Origin: Larix sibirica
Taxonomy: Eukaryota > Streptophyta > Pinopsida > Pinales > Pinaceae
Direction of reading: 5' to 3'
Length of the DNA stretch: 12,710 bases
NCBI GenBank assembly: GCA_004151065.3
Contig: NWUY0303922108.1
Span: 1-12,710, forward strand
Part shown: positions 1-8,713 of the stretch, piece after piece
Position numbering within the stretch: position 1 is the stretch's first letter
Layout of the letters: every line of letters begins with the position of its first letter
Program-made: the position numbers and the translations under genes
The notes under the pieces: generated by a model
What the model was told of the DNA's origin: nothing
Database searches by the model: none
What the model saw: only the letters and a program-made list of their open reading frames with translations

Positions 1-419
1 GTAACAAGTTCATTGAGTGAACCCCCCGTGTGTCGATCACCACAAGAAATGAAAGAATTCCACAGTTAAATATTAGATTATCGGGAAGAATATTGTACAA
101 AGTCATCACCATCATGAGGAGAGTTCCTTGTAGCAGACAAAATGGATAAATAAGCATGCCACCTGGAGCATGCAGTCACTTGCTTGACCTTTATCTACTA
201 TGACTAGTCTATCATTACTTAAGTGAAATAGAAGACTTTACATGCCATCATGATTAATAAAGAAAACTGCAAAGTGTGTGAAGGACCTGGCAGCTTAGAT
301 GCAAACATATTCAAAATAATGTCAAAGAGATCACCAATGTAGAACAATTTGGTAATGTTGAAGACATGAAAATGTATGCTACCCACGTTTATAGTTTGAC
401 ATGGAGGATACATCAATGT
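1..419. other. AT-rich flank without a recognisable gene
   Basis: No reading frame here resembles a known protein, and the only open stretch on the minus strand (219-416) has no domain-like composition. I see no RNA gene. The segment abuts the proposed outer end of the long terminal repeat at 420. The five bases 415-419 (AATGT) would be one copy of the target-site duplication if that boundary is right. The other copy cannot be seen because the 5' end of the element is missing. Confidence 0.6.
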
Positions 420-1701
420 TGTAATGCCCCAACATAATGCACATTAACCCAACAAGAATAATAAGATTCTAAAAATAAAAATGAGAAGACGAGTCAATTC
501 ATCAAATATTCCTCTTTGGTCAATTAGATAATATTGAATTCCACATGCTAATTAATCACTTCAATTTTTTATATGTAAAAAAAGTTCAGAAATCATCAAT
601 GAAAATGTATTACTTGTCTTCCAGAGAAAATCACATTCTTAGTACAGGGTTTTAAGTTGAACTTTATAAATCAATTCATCTTCATTTAAACATGTTTAGT
701 GTCCTTACTACTTATCAAACACACTCAACAATCATGTTGGTGCACAATGTGAGCATTCTTACCAAAAGATCAATGGCCCCTTTTTAAGAGTGCTACAACA
801 GGGTTAAACGAAATAGAGATTTCTTCTATATACTCAATTATGTAAGTTTCCTTTCCTTAACAAAACACAAAAGAACAAATTCAACTTGACATGCCAATAC
901 CTGAATAGAATTACATCATATAAGAATTTTAAAACCATTGATAATATAAATATGACACTAAGGTCCTTAACATGCAACAGTCACATTATGGGAACCACAA
1001 ATATTTGGAGATCATATCTCATTCCATGTAGGTATGCAAGTCCTCTAGTTGAGGGATTCTGTCAAACACTTAAGATGCAATTTTTCATACTAATCATTAA
1101 TTCACAGTCACCTACAATAAATTTGAAATAGAATAAATAGAAACGTTCCCTCTTGATATAGAATTAGAAATCTACTATAAGTACAGCTAAATACCACCTT
1201 TCTCGTAACCATGTCTTGTACCCCAAAAAAACGTAGATCATAAAATCAATCTTTGCAAACTTCAAAAGAGAACCCAAAATGGCGGTTCCATGGTCATATG
1301 GTATCGATACCCATAGATGCCCTTCAGATATGAAACAAAATTTTTTATAAATGCAATTTAGTAAAATTAGGATAGCCAAACTAATTAAAAATTGACAAAT
1401 TGAAAAAAACTCAATCTTAACCAAATCATTTCATTTCAATTCACGTTCATAATCTATGCACATTATCCAAAAATATCATACGTTACAAATCTAATGGAAA
1501 TGTTTATATTTTACAAATTCTAACTTCCATTCCCCACATTTCTTTTTAGCATCCATACATTTTCATTCAGACATTTTAAAAAATAGTTAGCGAACCAATT
1601 CTGAATATGAAATTAAACATAAGGATACATTCCCAGGCCTTACATGGCTTGTTAATTCACACATAGATTAGTCAAATAAGTCATAACAATCTCATATCAG
1701 T

Positions 1702-1782
1702 ACAAATTCATAACTTTAAGAGGAATACAAAGAATTAACCACTGCAAATACATACTTTTAAGAGGAATACAAAGAGTTAATC
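1702..1782. repeat. 42-base tandem duplication inside the LTR
   Basis: Bases 1702-1740 and 1744-1782 are two similar copies offset by 42 bases. Both contain the identical core TTAAGAGGAATACAAAGA followed by A or G and TTAA, and both are preceded by CAAAT-CATA-like sequence. Differences are a handful of substitutions. This looks like a local duplication with no coding content. Confidence 0.85.
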
Positions 1783-2730
1783 GGCTATACCAATAGTTTA
1801 TTACAGAGATACCACTCATCTCTTTGGATTAATAATGACAAACATATTGCATACTAGAATTAATAAAACATACATCAATTGGTTTTACCATGTATATGCT
1901 CAAATTCGTATCCAACAGAGAAACAATTTTCCAATATAATTTAATTACAAATAAATGCAAACAATTATAGCCATTTTACTTATCCATAACTATTTTTCAA
2001 ATCAATCATTAATAAAATGAAATTTCCAACTATGGAGAGAAATGTTACCTCTGCAAACTTATTTGTTCCATGATTATATGACAAGGATACTGCCCAAATT
2101 AAACAACAACATAGCCCCTACTAAACAGTTTACTAGCAAGTGCTAAACATAAGAAAAAATACTTTTTAAAGACATTATATCAAATAGTTTGAAAACATAC
2201 TCACTTCCTACTTAGTAGAGGTTTTTTAACAAACATTTTGCATACAAACTCTTACAGTACGACTTACCACCAATTTTTCCTCTAGTATAATAATTGATCA
2301 ATATAAAATGAGGTGTTATAAGTTAAATTCCACAACTTAGCTCTTCCATTGTTCCAAACACTTTTATCATAATTGAAAATTACTGCTATAAAATCTCATC
2401 ATACATAACATCAATCTCACATGTTGTTTCATACAAATAACTTAACAATTGTGCAAGAGTTATCATCACAATTACTGTTATATACCAAAATCAATTACAA
2501 TTACTCTTAATAAAATCAATGATGCAATTATGATTATCCTACATAATTAAATAAACCCGCATAGTTGTGCCAAATTTGTTTCAAGTTGCTACTCAAGCTC
2601 CTCAGTATATAGACTTATTTCCTAGCCAACTTATTGATTGCCAACCTGTTTACTTCCTACCATACTCAAGAAAAAATTCATTCTGTGAGACCCTCGAGCT
2701 ATATAGACTCATAACCACTTCCTTGATAAA

Positions 2731-2745
2731 TTTTTTTTTTTTTTT
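2731..2745. repeat. T15 homopolymer (A15 on the minus strand)
   Basis: Fifteen consecutive T residues occur here within the proposed LTR. On the minus strand this is an A15 run, which could be a retroposon tail. However, I find no flanking target duplication or recognisable retroposon body beside it, so I only record it as a homopolymer. Confidence 0.8.
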
Positions 2746-3638
2746 CAAAATAATTCTCCTGATGGTGAGTCCCCCTCACCCTATTGTTGACATCAAGGCT
2801 TCAGATCCTATGAAGTATGAATTTCTCTCTAACTAGTTTCACCTCTTTCAAATTTGATCTATGCAGGGAAATTTTGGTTTTCAGTTCAGGCTAGTAAAAA
2901 TTTGGGAGCATCCCCCCCTTGCCAATCCTCTCTTTTCCACCTTTAAGAATTCTCCCCCACTTATATTGTATTCCCCTCTTCCGTTACAACTCATCCCCAT
3001 GCATAATTCTATCTTAATTCATATTATTCACCCCCCTTATATGCCTTCACCATAATTTCCCTATTTTATATTTTCTTTTAATTATATTTCCCTTTTTTTT
3101 TCTATTGTTTTTTCTTGATTTTTTCCTATCCCAAGTGGATACAACAATATTTGACTAACTTAGCCATGGGGGGGCACTAAAATTACCTTGACATAGCTCA
3201 AATCTGTAAGAGTTGGGTGTTGGAGAGAAAGGATTCCACATCCTCACTACATTTTGAAATCTCAATCACTAAATATGGACTCCATGTCCTTGTCTCTTCG
3301 ACATAAGTACTCTTCCACGTATTCTACAAAGAGAGACTCCATGCCTCTATCAAAACATGGTTGTGGCCTATACCCATATGTTGGCAAATTGGCAAGGTCC
3401 CACCCTGTGACCTACAAATGAACACAAAAACCATATATCAAGTATATAATTTTGAAATATAATCTTATTATCTAAATCATATGTTCCCCTCCCCAGGTCC
3501 TATTACAAAGACATCACCTTTTCTTAGCATCCTTAATTTAACATTCAAAATTTGGTAAATGGAATTCTATAGTCCCTCATGGTCCCATGCAAACTAGCAG
3601 TTTAGACTTCCCTCCCATGATTCACACTATTTCATTAG

Positions 3639-3806
3639 CCCAAAACATAGTAATACATCCACAAGTAAATCACACACCACAGTCTCTACATGAGTCAATC
3701 CACAAGTAAATCATAAGCTAATCCCAAAACATAGTAATCCATCCATAAGTAAATCACAAGGAACAATCTCTACACATGAATCCATCCACAAGTAAATCAT
3801 AGTATA
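3639..3806. repeat. Two 84-base tandem units, each with two 16-base sub-repeats
   Basis: The units begin CCCAAAACATAGTAAT at 3639 and 3723, a period of 84 bases. Each unit holds two copies of ATCCACAAGTAAATCA or a one-base variant, at 3657, 3698, 3741 and 3784, spaced 41, 43 and 43 bases. The structure suggests a roughly 42-base unit that was duplicated and then duplicated again as a pair. It lies in the first 400 bases of the proposed LTR (read on the minus strand), where U3 regions of retroelements often carry short repeated enhancer-like blocks. A regulatory role here is only a guess. Confidence 0.88.
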
Positions 3807-4012
3807 TTCTTTCATATACACATACAATTCATCACAACATATCCTTGGGAATATATAGACAATGTATATACACATGCATAAATATAATCAAGGTGTCCAA
3901 AACTTCACATAGGACTCTTCCTTGTCCTGATAAGATATCATCACACACCAAAATGACTAAAAGTTTTTCCTAAATAATTATAAATCAAAATCATGCAAGA
4001 GGGCATTACACA

Positions 4013-4024
4013 CTTTCCCTCTTG
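4013..4024 (-). promoter_or_regulatory. Polypurine tract priming plus-strand synthesis
   Basis: On the minus strand this reads CAAGAGGGAAAG, a purine-rich run two bases before TGTAATGCCC. It lies about 16 bases after the stop of the chromodomain-like tail (4040-4042). In LTR retrotransposons the polypurine tract resists RNase H and primes plus-strand DNA synthesis just upstream of the 3' LTR. Position and composition match that role exactly. Because the tract sits so tightly between the pol stop and TG, it is the best evidence for where the LTR starts. Confidence 0.8.
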
Positions 4025-4039
4025 AAACAAAACTTTGGC

Positions 4040-4199
4040 TCAAAATTTTCTAAGTGAAAAAAATGGGTATTCGAGGCGCATAGATGTTGCATCCTCCCAA
4101 GTAGCAAAACTGGGATTACAAATGTCCCATTGGACCTTTACCTGGTCCACTAGGAGACACCTTATCTAGCGAGTGTGATGGTCCATTATACATATTAGT
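4040..4199 (-). pseudogene. Chromodomain-like C-terminal tail of Pol
   Basis: After the integrase core the same minus-strand frame continues into a segment reading VKVQWDIC, then ATWEDATSMR and EYPF. The pattern VKV-W ... TWE ... MR--YP is typical of the degenerate chromodomain at the end of chromovirus integrases, which directs integration towards particular chromatin marks. The three upstream stops in this frame (after GNN, after RGF and in HTR*IR) show that the tail is no longer made. The frame closes at 4040-4042, just ahead of the polypurine tract. Identification rests on this spacing and the aromatic/TWE pattern. A profile search would settle it. Confidence 0.75.
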
Positions 4200-5445
4200 T
4201 AGAACCCCCTCATTTGTAACCTGTAAATGATTCAATTGTTTCCAATTAACGAAATATGAAACGCAACAGGAATATACTTTCTTAACAAAATTACATGAAA
4301 CACATTATGCATACTATGCAATACTGGTAGAAAAACAAGGCGATATGTTATAGGTCCAATATTCTCTAAGATGTCAAATGGCCTCACAAACCGAGGGGAA
4401 TGTTTGGATCCCTTCCCAAACATTGTGGAAATTTTCTTGGGTTTAACCCATAGGAAAACATTATATGCCTCCTTATAACTATAATCTACTCTATGCACAT
4501 CAACATAGCTCTTTTGACGGTCCTAAGCTTCCTTATACCTAAATAAAGAAACTTGTTCCTCCATTTCCTGAAGTATTTTAGTTCCCACTAAGGTTCTATC
4601 TTCAAGCTTACCCCAACTTAAGGGAATTTTGTAGGGTCTACCATAAGATAGTTCAGAAGGTGCCATACCAATAGAACTATGGTAGTTTTTATGATACGAA
4701 AAATCCACTAATGGAATATGTTATTCCCATTTGGTTTTCCGGTCCATTACATACATACAAAGCATTTATTCTAAAACTTGATTCACCCTTTCTGTCTGTC
4801 CATTAGTCTCATGATGATATTCAGTGCTAAAATTAAGCAAAGTCTAAAGAGCAGCCAAGAATATAGTCCAAAGTATCCTATTAAACAAAGCGGATCTATC
4901 ATAAATTATTTTCTTTGGAAAACCATGGAGTCTCCAATTTATTTAGTAAACACTTGTGCAATTTCATGATATTTATAAATATCCTTAACTGGAATGAAAT
5001 GAACAGTTTTAGTAAATTTATCCAAGACTACTAGGATGGAGTTGTGTCTTTTGGTAGTTAATGGTAACTCTAATATGAAATCCATTGATATCGCTTCCCA
5101 TGTAGACATGGGAATGTCATGAGGTTGCAATAATCCCACCAAATGATGATGCTCAACATTTACAAGTTGACATTCCAAACATTTATGCATATAAAGAGAT
5201 ACATATTTTTTCATGCCAGACCATAATAAATTTGGTTTCAACTCAGCATATATTTTTTTCTCCCCAGTATGGGATGCATATAAGGAACGGTAAGCCTCAT
5301 TCAAAATCAGCTCATGGATACCTTCGCCTTGCAGGATATAGATTCTCTTCAAGAATCTTACCAGCCCATCATCATCATAAGTGCATTTAGAACACACCCC
5401 CTTAAATCCATTTTTAAAGGAATTATAGAAAAAATACAAGGACTT
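4200..5445 (-). pseudogene. Ty3/gypsy integrase, frameshifted
   Basis: The integrase inserts element cDNA into the genome. Its N-terminal zinc-binding domain is at about 5340-5150. The second His of the HHCC motif (ASHTGEKK) and the Cys pair (HKCLEC) are present, but the first His position reads Tyr (codon 5290-5292, EAYRS). In the catalytic core, Asp in SMDFILELP (5080-5082), Asp in IIYDRSALF (4898-4900) and Glu in GQTERVNQ (4790-4792) are all kept. Exactly 35 residues lie between the last two, the D,D(35)E signature. A frameshift at about 4930 separates the two halves. Stops follow at LAAL*T, VLE*ML and KWE*H. The GPF/Y-type module follows at about 4420-4300 with the motif altered to RPF. 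The protein is broken but was once standard for the family. Confidence 0.93.
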
Positions 5446-5799
5446 CGACTGAGTGCTTCAGCCACTTTATTCAAAGTTCCTTTGGTATAGGTAATATCAA
5501 ATTCATCATTGAGAAGTTTTGACCAACGTCTTTGTCTTGCATTCAAATCCTTTTGATAGAATATATGTTGCAACCCACTATGATAAATTTTTAGTTCAAA
5601 ATTTTGACCCACAAGATATTGTCTTTGCAACCTAAGAGCATGGACTACTTCTTCCATATCCAATTCATGAGTTACATAGTATTTCTCATGGGGCCTTAAC
5701 TTCCTAGAAGCATATTTGATCACCCTCCCATATTGGGAAAGAAAACCACCCAATTTTTCCTTGGATGCATTTGTACATACCATAAAAGGTCAGTCCATA
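5446..5799 (-). pseudogene. RNase H domain with all three acidic residues replaced
   Basis: This domain removes the RNA strand during reverse transcription. The open stretch reads VCTNASKEKLGG, then THELDMEEVVHAL, then IYHSGLQHIF, RQRRWSKLL and VAEALSRS, the usual Ty3/gypsy RNase H landmarks in order. It is in the same frame as the upstream reverse transcriptase. By alignment to the family pattern, the first catalytic Asp is Asn (codon 5769-5771), the catalytic Glu is Asp (5658-5660), and the next catalytic Asp is Tyr (5583-5585). Activity would be lost even without the stops at 5790-5792 and 5802-5804. The frame runs past LSRS into sequence that integrase reads in another frame, so an indel lies near 5440. 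Confidence 0.92.
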
Positions 5800-6819
5800 A
5801 ATTAGGTACCTGGCAATACTAGAGCTAAAGTCAACAAATCCTTATGCTTGGAAAAATATTGGTCACACTCCTTAGTCCATACAAAAATCACTCCTTTCAT
5901 AATCAAATAATTGATTGGGTTAGAAATTTTGGAAAACCCCTCCACAAATAATTTGTCATAGCCACCCATACCCATAAAACTATGCACCTCATGCACATTT
6001 GTTGGTTTTGGACTTTCAGTGATAGCTTTGATATTTGCAGGATATACTGCAATTTCCTTACTAGAAATGACATGACCCAAATATTGAATCCTTGATTGGG
6101 AAAAATAACATTTTGACAACTTGGCATATAACTTGTTCTACCTCAAACATTGTAAAACCAGTCTCAAATGTTCCTCATGTTCCCTAGGAGTCTCAAGATA
6201 AATTAGAATATCATCAAGAAACATTTGTACAAACTTATCCAACTATTTCGTAAAGACACCATTTATTAGGCACATGTATATGCTAGGGCATTTGGTTAAC
6301 CCAAAAGTTACCACTACAAATTCATAATGCCCAAACTAAGTCCAAAAAGGAGTCTTTGGGATATCTTCATCCTTCACTCTTAGTTGATGATGCCTAGATC
6401 ATAAATCAATCTCATAAAACATGGTAGATACCTTAATATGATTGAAAATATAATCAATTTTAGGTAAAGAATACCGATTTCTAATTTTCACTCGATTCAA
6501 TTGCCTATAATCAATGCAGAATTGAAGAGAACCATCCTTCTTCTTTACAAAAATTACCAGTGCACCCCAAGGAGAAATACCGGGCCTACTCATACCCAAA
6601 TCCAATAAATCCTGAAGTTGTACCTATAAATCACATAACTCAGGCATAGTCATGTGATAGGGTTCCTTATAAATAGGTAAGTAATAGGCCTAATTTCAAT
6701 AGAAAATTCAATTTCCCTCTTTGGCGGTTCTCATGGAAACTCATTTCGAAAAACATCCAGTAATTTTGAGAGAATTAGATGTGATTCCAAATAGGAATGA
6801 TCTCCTTCATTTATTGAAG
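5800..6819 (-). pseudogene. Ty3/gypsy reverse transcriptase with multiple stops
   Basis: The domain copies element RNA into DNA. Upstream at 6760-6690 the linker LLDVFRNEFP and KREIEFSIEI is seen, then after a one-base frameshift near 6690 comes EPYHMTMPEL. Fingers and palm motifs follow: [35 protein letters not shown], then HHQLRVKDEDIPKT, FGHYEFVVVTFGLT and the catalytic FLDDILIY (Asp pair at 6210-6215). The thumb/connection reads KLYAKLSKC and YLGHVIS, continuing to 5805. Between 6665 and 5800 the frame is never shifted, yet stops fall at 6624-6626, 6399-6401, 6336-6338, 6243-6245, 6138-6140 and 5802-5804. The catalytic Asp residues are kept. The 5' side is cut off from the protease by a foreign insert. 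Confidence 0.95.
6807..6819. repeat. Left copy of a 13-base imperfect direct repeat flanking the insert
   Basis: TCATTTATTGAAG here and TCAATTTTTGAAG at 8099-8111 match at 11 of 13 positions in direct orientation. They lie exactly where pol similarity stops on either side of the insert. This fits an aged target-site duplication of the length made by LINE-type integration. A chance match in AT-rich DNA is possible. Confidence 0.5.
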
Positions 6820-6825
6820 TTACAA

Positions 6826-6841
6826 CACCCCGGATGGGGTG
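6826..6841. repeat. Perfect 6-base-stem hairpin at the edge of the insert
   Basis: CACCCC (6826-6831), a four-base loop GGAT and GGGGTG (6836-6841) form a perfect GC-rich inverted repeat six bases inside the left boundary of the insert. Helitrons carry a hairpin near one end, but the CTRR end that should follow is not present on the minus strand, so the hairpin does not identify the insert type. Confidence 0.6.
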
Positions 6842-7267
6842 ACACCCAGATGATCACATATGAGTGATGTTGATGTGATGGGTAGAGGGCCTGTGGTGGA
6901 AATCGATGCACCAATGGATTTAGCTTCCTCTCCCTTCCATGCATTATGTGGCATTGCTCATTAACTTGCCATGCTCCCACGTGTAAATGTGGTATAATGG
7001 GGCCCAAGGTGGCCACTTTAAGGATGTTTTGCCTTTAATGGCCCCTAAGCATATTTGTAAGTGATATCTTGACCTCCATTTCTCCCCTCGTGATGACACA
7101 CCTTGTGTTGTAAAGGATATTCACCAAGAGGATTATTAGAAGGTTCCCTTTGGAAGGATACCACCATGGTTCATGAATGAATGCATGCCTCTTGTCACCG
7201 GGGTGGACACCGCATAGGGAATTATATGCCGATGGATGGTAGTTCCATTTAGAGAAACCAAGTTCCC

Positions 7268-7659
7268 ATGATGGATAGCCTCCTCAAAATTAGAAATGAC
7301 ATTAGAATCCTAGGGGAGGATACAAAATCCAAAGTTTAGGACATGGACTAGAGGGTTCGGGTGATTGTGAAGTGGTGTGCAGACATTGCTAAGATGTTTA
7401 ATATTCCTTTACCTTATTTTCAATGGGATCAAATATTGAGATGGACATCCATGATCAAGATGCTCCTATCCCTACTTCAATCACTACACCTACAACTCGG
7501 GTTGACGCAGAAGGTGATAAATGGAAGCAACCTCAGGATTTGATGGCTCCTAGCATAGAAATGGAATATATCAAGCTGGATGAATTTCCAGAGGTGAAGA
7601 GATGTGAATCTCATAGCGCTCTCCAGGACAATGAGGGAGTCCATGACAGTGAATTGTAA
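7268..7659 (+). pseudogene. Unidentified plant coding remnant inside the insert
   Basis: I do not recognise this protein. One plus-strand frame from ATG 7268 reads MMDSLLKIRNDIRILGED, has stops near 7336 and 7348, then continues as VKWCADIAKMFNIPLP to about 7415. A second frame continues from about 7423 with EMDIHDQDAPIPTS, then DKWKQPQDLMAPSIEMEY, then IKLDEFPEVKRCES and ends HDSEL with TAA at 7657-7659. The second half is acidic and Pro-rich with balanced residue use, unlike the random AT-rich frames nearby. The two frames join naturally with a small indel near 7430. It probably represents the C-terminal part of a host protein, predicted soluble, with UTR-like DNA after the stop. No catalytic motif or membrane segment is visible. 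Function unknown. Confidence 0.45.
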
Positions 7660-8098
7660 CCTCCTCTGCAATGTTGGTTTTTGGATTTGGGACCCTAGAT
7701 GGAGAAAAAATAACAGCTCAGTCTTCTTGCACTACTGAGATTCCATGCAACCTAATTTATTTTTTTATTTTAGATGCTCACTGGTTTTGGTTCTTTTCAT
7801 TGCAGCTCATTATCATATGTATGCAAATCAATGGTTATCTCAAACAGTTTCAAGGTGTATGTGGGTAGCATAGTAGTGGCATCTCTCAAGATATTTTGTG
7901 AAAGCATGATAGAGGAAGTTTTTAGATATCTCTATTTTTATGTAAGCTTGATAATGGCAATTCTCAAACATTTCCATGTTGTATAAAACTTAGTTGACTC
8001 ATGGATAGAGTGATAGAGGTTGTTTACAATATATTTTTGGTTTCGGGACTGGGTCATTTATTTTTGAATACCTAGGTTCTAAGCTATGTACTTATCTG
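7660..8098 (+). other. Non-coding tail of the insert, UTR-like
   Basis: After the stop of the coding remnant, this stretch has no convincing frame. It is T-rich and includes two splice-acceptor-like tracts (ATTTTAG near 7773 and CATTGCAG near 7804). These could be remnants of an intron or simply chance. No poly(A) run marks the right end at 8098. Confidence 0.45.
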
Positions 8099-8111
8099 TC
8101 AATTTTTGAAG
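8099..8111. repeat. Right copy of the 13-base imperfect direct repeat
   Basis: TCAATTTTTGAAG matches the left copy at 6807-6819 at 11 of 13 positions and marks the right edge of the insert, where protease-side sequence resumes. Confidence 0.5.
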
Positions 8112-8570
8112 ATGTAATATAAGAGCTAACTTACAAAAAAATGAAGTAACAACAAACATTTGGAAACCCTTTCTTAAACTAGGTTTAACGTGTAGATCTA
8201 AAACAAATCTCAATGAAACAGGTCTCTTCTTACCATGAAGAACCATAGATTGTCCTACATCATCCGGAAAATGTAGAACCTTGCCCCGACAATCCAAAAC
8301 AACCCAATGGTCTTCAATCCAATCCATTCCTACGATCAAATCATAGGAATCAAGAGAAGTTACATAAATATTTGTAAAGTTAGTACATATTCCCAAGTGT
8401 AGGTTACATCCTTGTACCCAAGTACCAACACATTGAGTATGTCCTAAATCCATTTCAAGATGATCAAAACCCCTTTATTATGTTGCTACTGGATGCCATC
8501 TTACTAAATAACTAGGTGAAATAAAACTTTCGGTCGCACTAGGGTCAGTTAAAATAGAAATAGAATTTTT
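8112..8570 (-). pseudogene. Ty3/gypsy aspartic protease, broken
   Basis: The retroviral-type aspartic protease cuts the Gag-Pol polyprotein and works as a dimer. The active-site loop reads LTDPSATESFISP, with the catalytic Asp at 8544-8546 kept. Plant relatives usually have Gly at the position that reads Ser here. Two stops follow near 8475. The frame then continues as MDLGHTQCVGT, HLGICTNF and SYDLIVGMDWIEDHWVVLDC, the normal second half including the I-G-M-D-W flap-distal segment. A further stretch PVSLRF and LRKGFQMFVV leads to the linker, where the insert interrupts. The gag part upstream is in a different frame, so an indel lies between 8714 and 8560. Confidence 0.88.
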
Positions 8571-8713
8571 TTTAATTTACCTGATGTCTCAAGCATTGAA
8601 GACTAGTGCCCAACTTGTTTATCATGAACAACTACATGAATTCTATTAGGACTACCCATATCTCGAACAATTGTCTGATTCTGGCTAGAAGGTGCCTCTA
8701 ATTGCTTCTTAGG

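Larger units (their letters stand above)
420..4010 (-). repeat. Proposed 3' long terminal repeat, about 3.6 kb
   Basis: On the minus strand this segment starts TGTAATGCCC at 4010, directly after the polypurine tract, and ends GGGCATTACA at 420. That is a perfect 10-base inverted pair with the TG...CA ends expected of an LTR. The interior has no credible coding region and contains short tandem duplications and pyrimidine-rich tracts. Tekay/Del elements are known for multi-kilobase LTRs, so the length is plausible. The start at 4010 (or 4012, TGTGTAATG) is well supported by the adjacent tract. The far end at 420 is less certain because the 5' LTR is missing and cannot be compared. The stretch could also include nested insertions I cannot recognise. 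Confidence 0.62.
6820..8098 (+). mobile_element. Foreign insert of about 1.28 kb splitting the gypsy pol gene
   Basis: Protease similarity on the minus strand fades by about 8112 and the reverse-transcriptase linker begins by about 6819. In an intact element these lie within a few hundred bases of each other. The DNA between has no pol, gag or LTR similarity that I can see. It is more GC-rich than its surroundings in its first 600 bases and carries a plus-strand coding remnant at 7268-7659. It is bounded by an imperfect 13-base direct repeat. It has no terminal inverted repeats, no TG...CA ends with a matching target repeat, and no clear poly(A). The best guess is an old retroposed transcript or a gene fragment carried by a non-autonomous element. 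The strand given is that of the remnant. Confidence 0.7.

Noticed and set aside
886-1131. Plus-strand 81-residue open frame
   Set aside because: No motif, no composition above background, and it lies inside the proposed LTR.
1164-1424. Minus-strand 86-residue open frame rich in Ile, Leu and Phe
   Set aside because: It looks membrane-like, but AT-rich DNA readily gives such frames. It lies inside the proposed LTR and has no recognisable motif.
2731-2760. A15 on the minus strand as a retroposon poly(A) tail
   Set aside because: No matching target duplication and no recognisable SINE or LINE body next to it.
2567-3055. Two plus-strand open frames of 89 and 64 residues
   Set aside because: Both arise from pyrimidine-rich and T-run DNA, giving Pro/Phe/Leu-rich low-complexity peptides with no family resemblance.
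3206-4010. A shorter LTR of 805 bases ending CTCTTACA at 3206
   Set aside because: It has TG...CA ends and a 5-base inverted match only. The 10-base inverted match at 420 is far stronger. It remains the fallback if relatives show a short LTR.
6820-8098. The insert as a Helitron or a TIR DNA transposon
   Set aside because: There is a hairpin near one edge but no CTRR terminus after it, and Helitrons make no target duplication. The two ends are not inverted repeats of each other.
6815-8101. The insert as a solo LTR with TG...CA ends
   Set aside because: The flanking five-base sequences (TTTAT-like against ATTTT) do not match, and no tract or PBS-like sequence supports it. The 13-base direct repeat explains the edges better.
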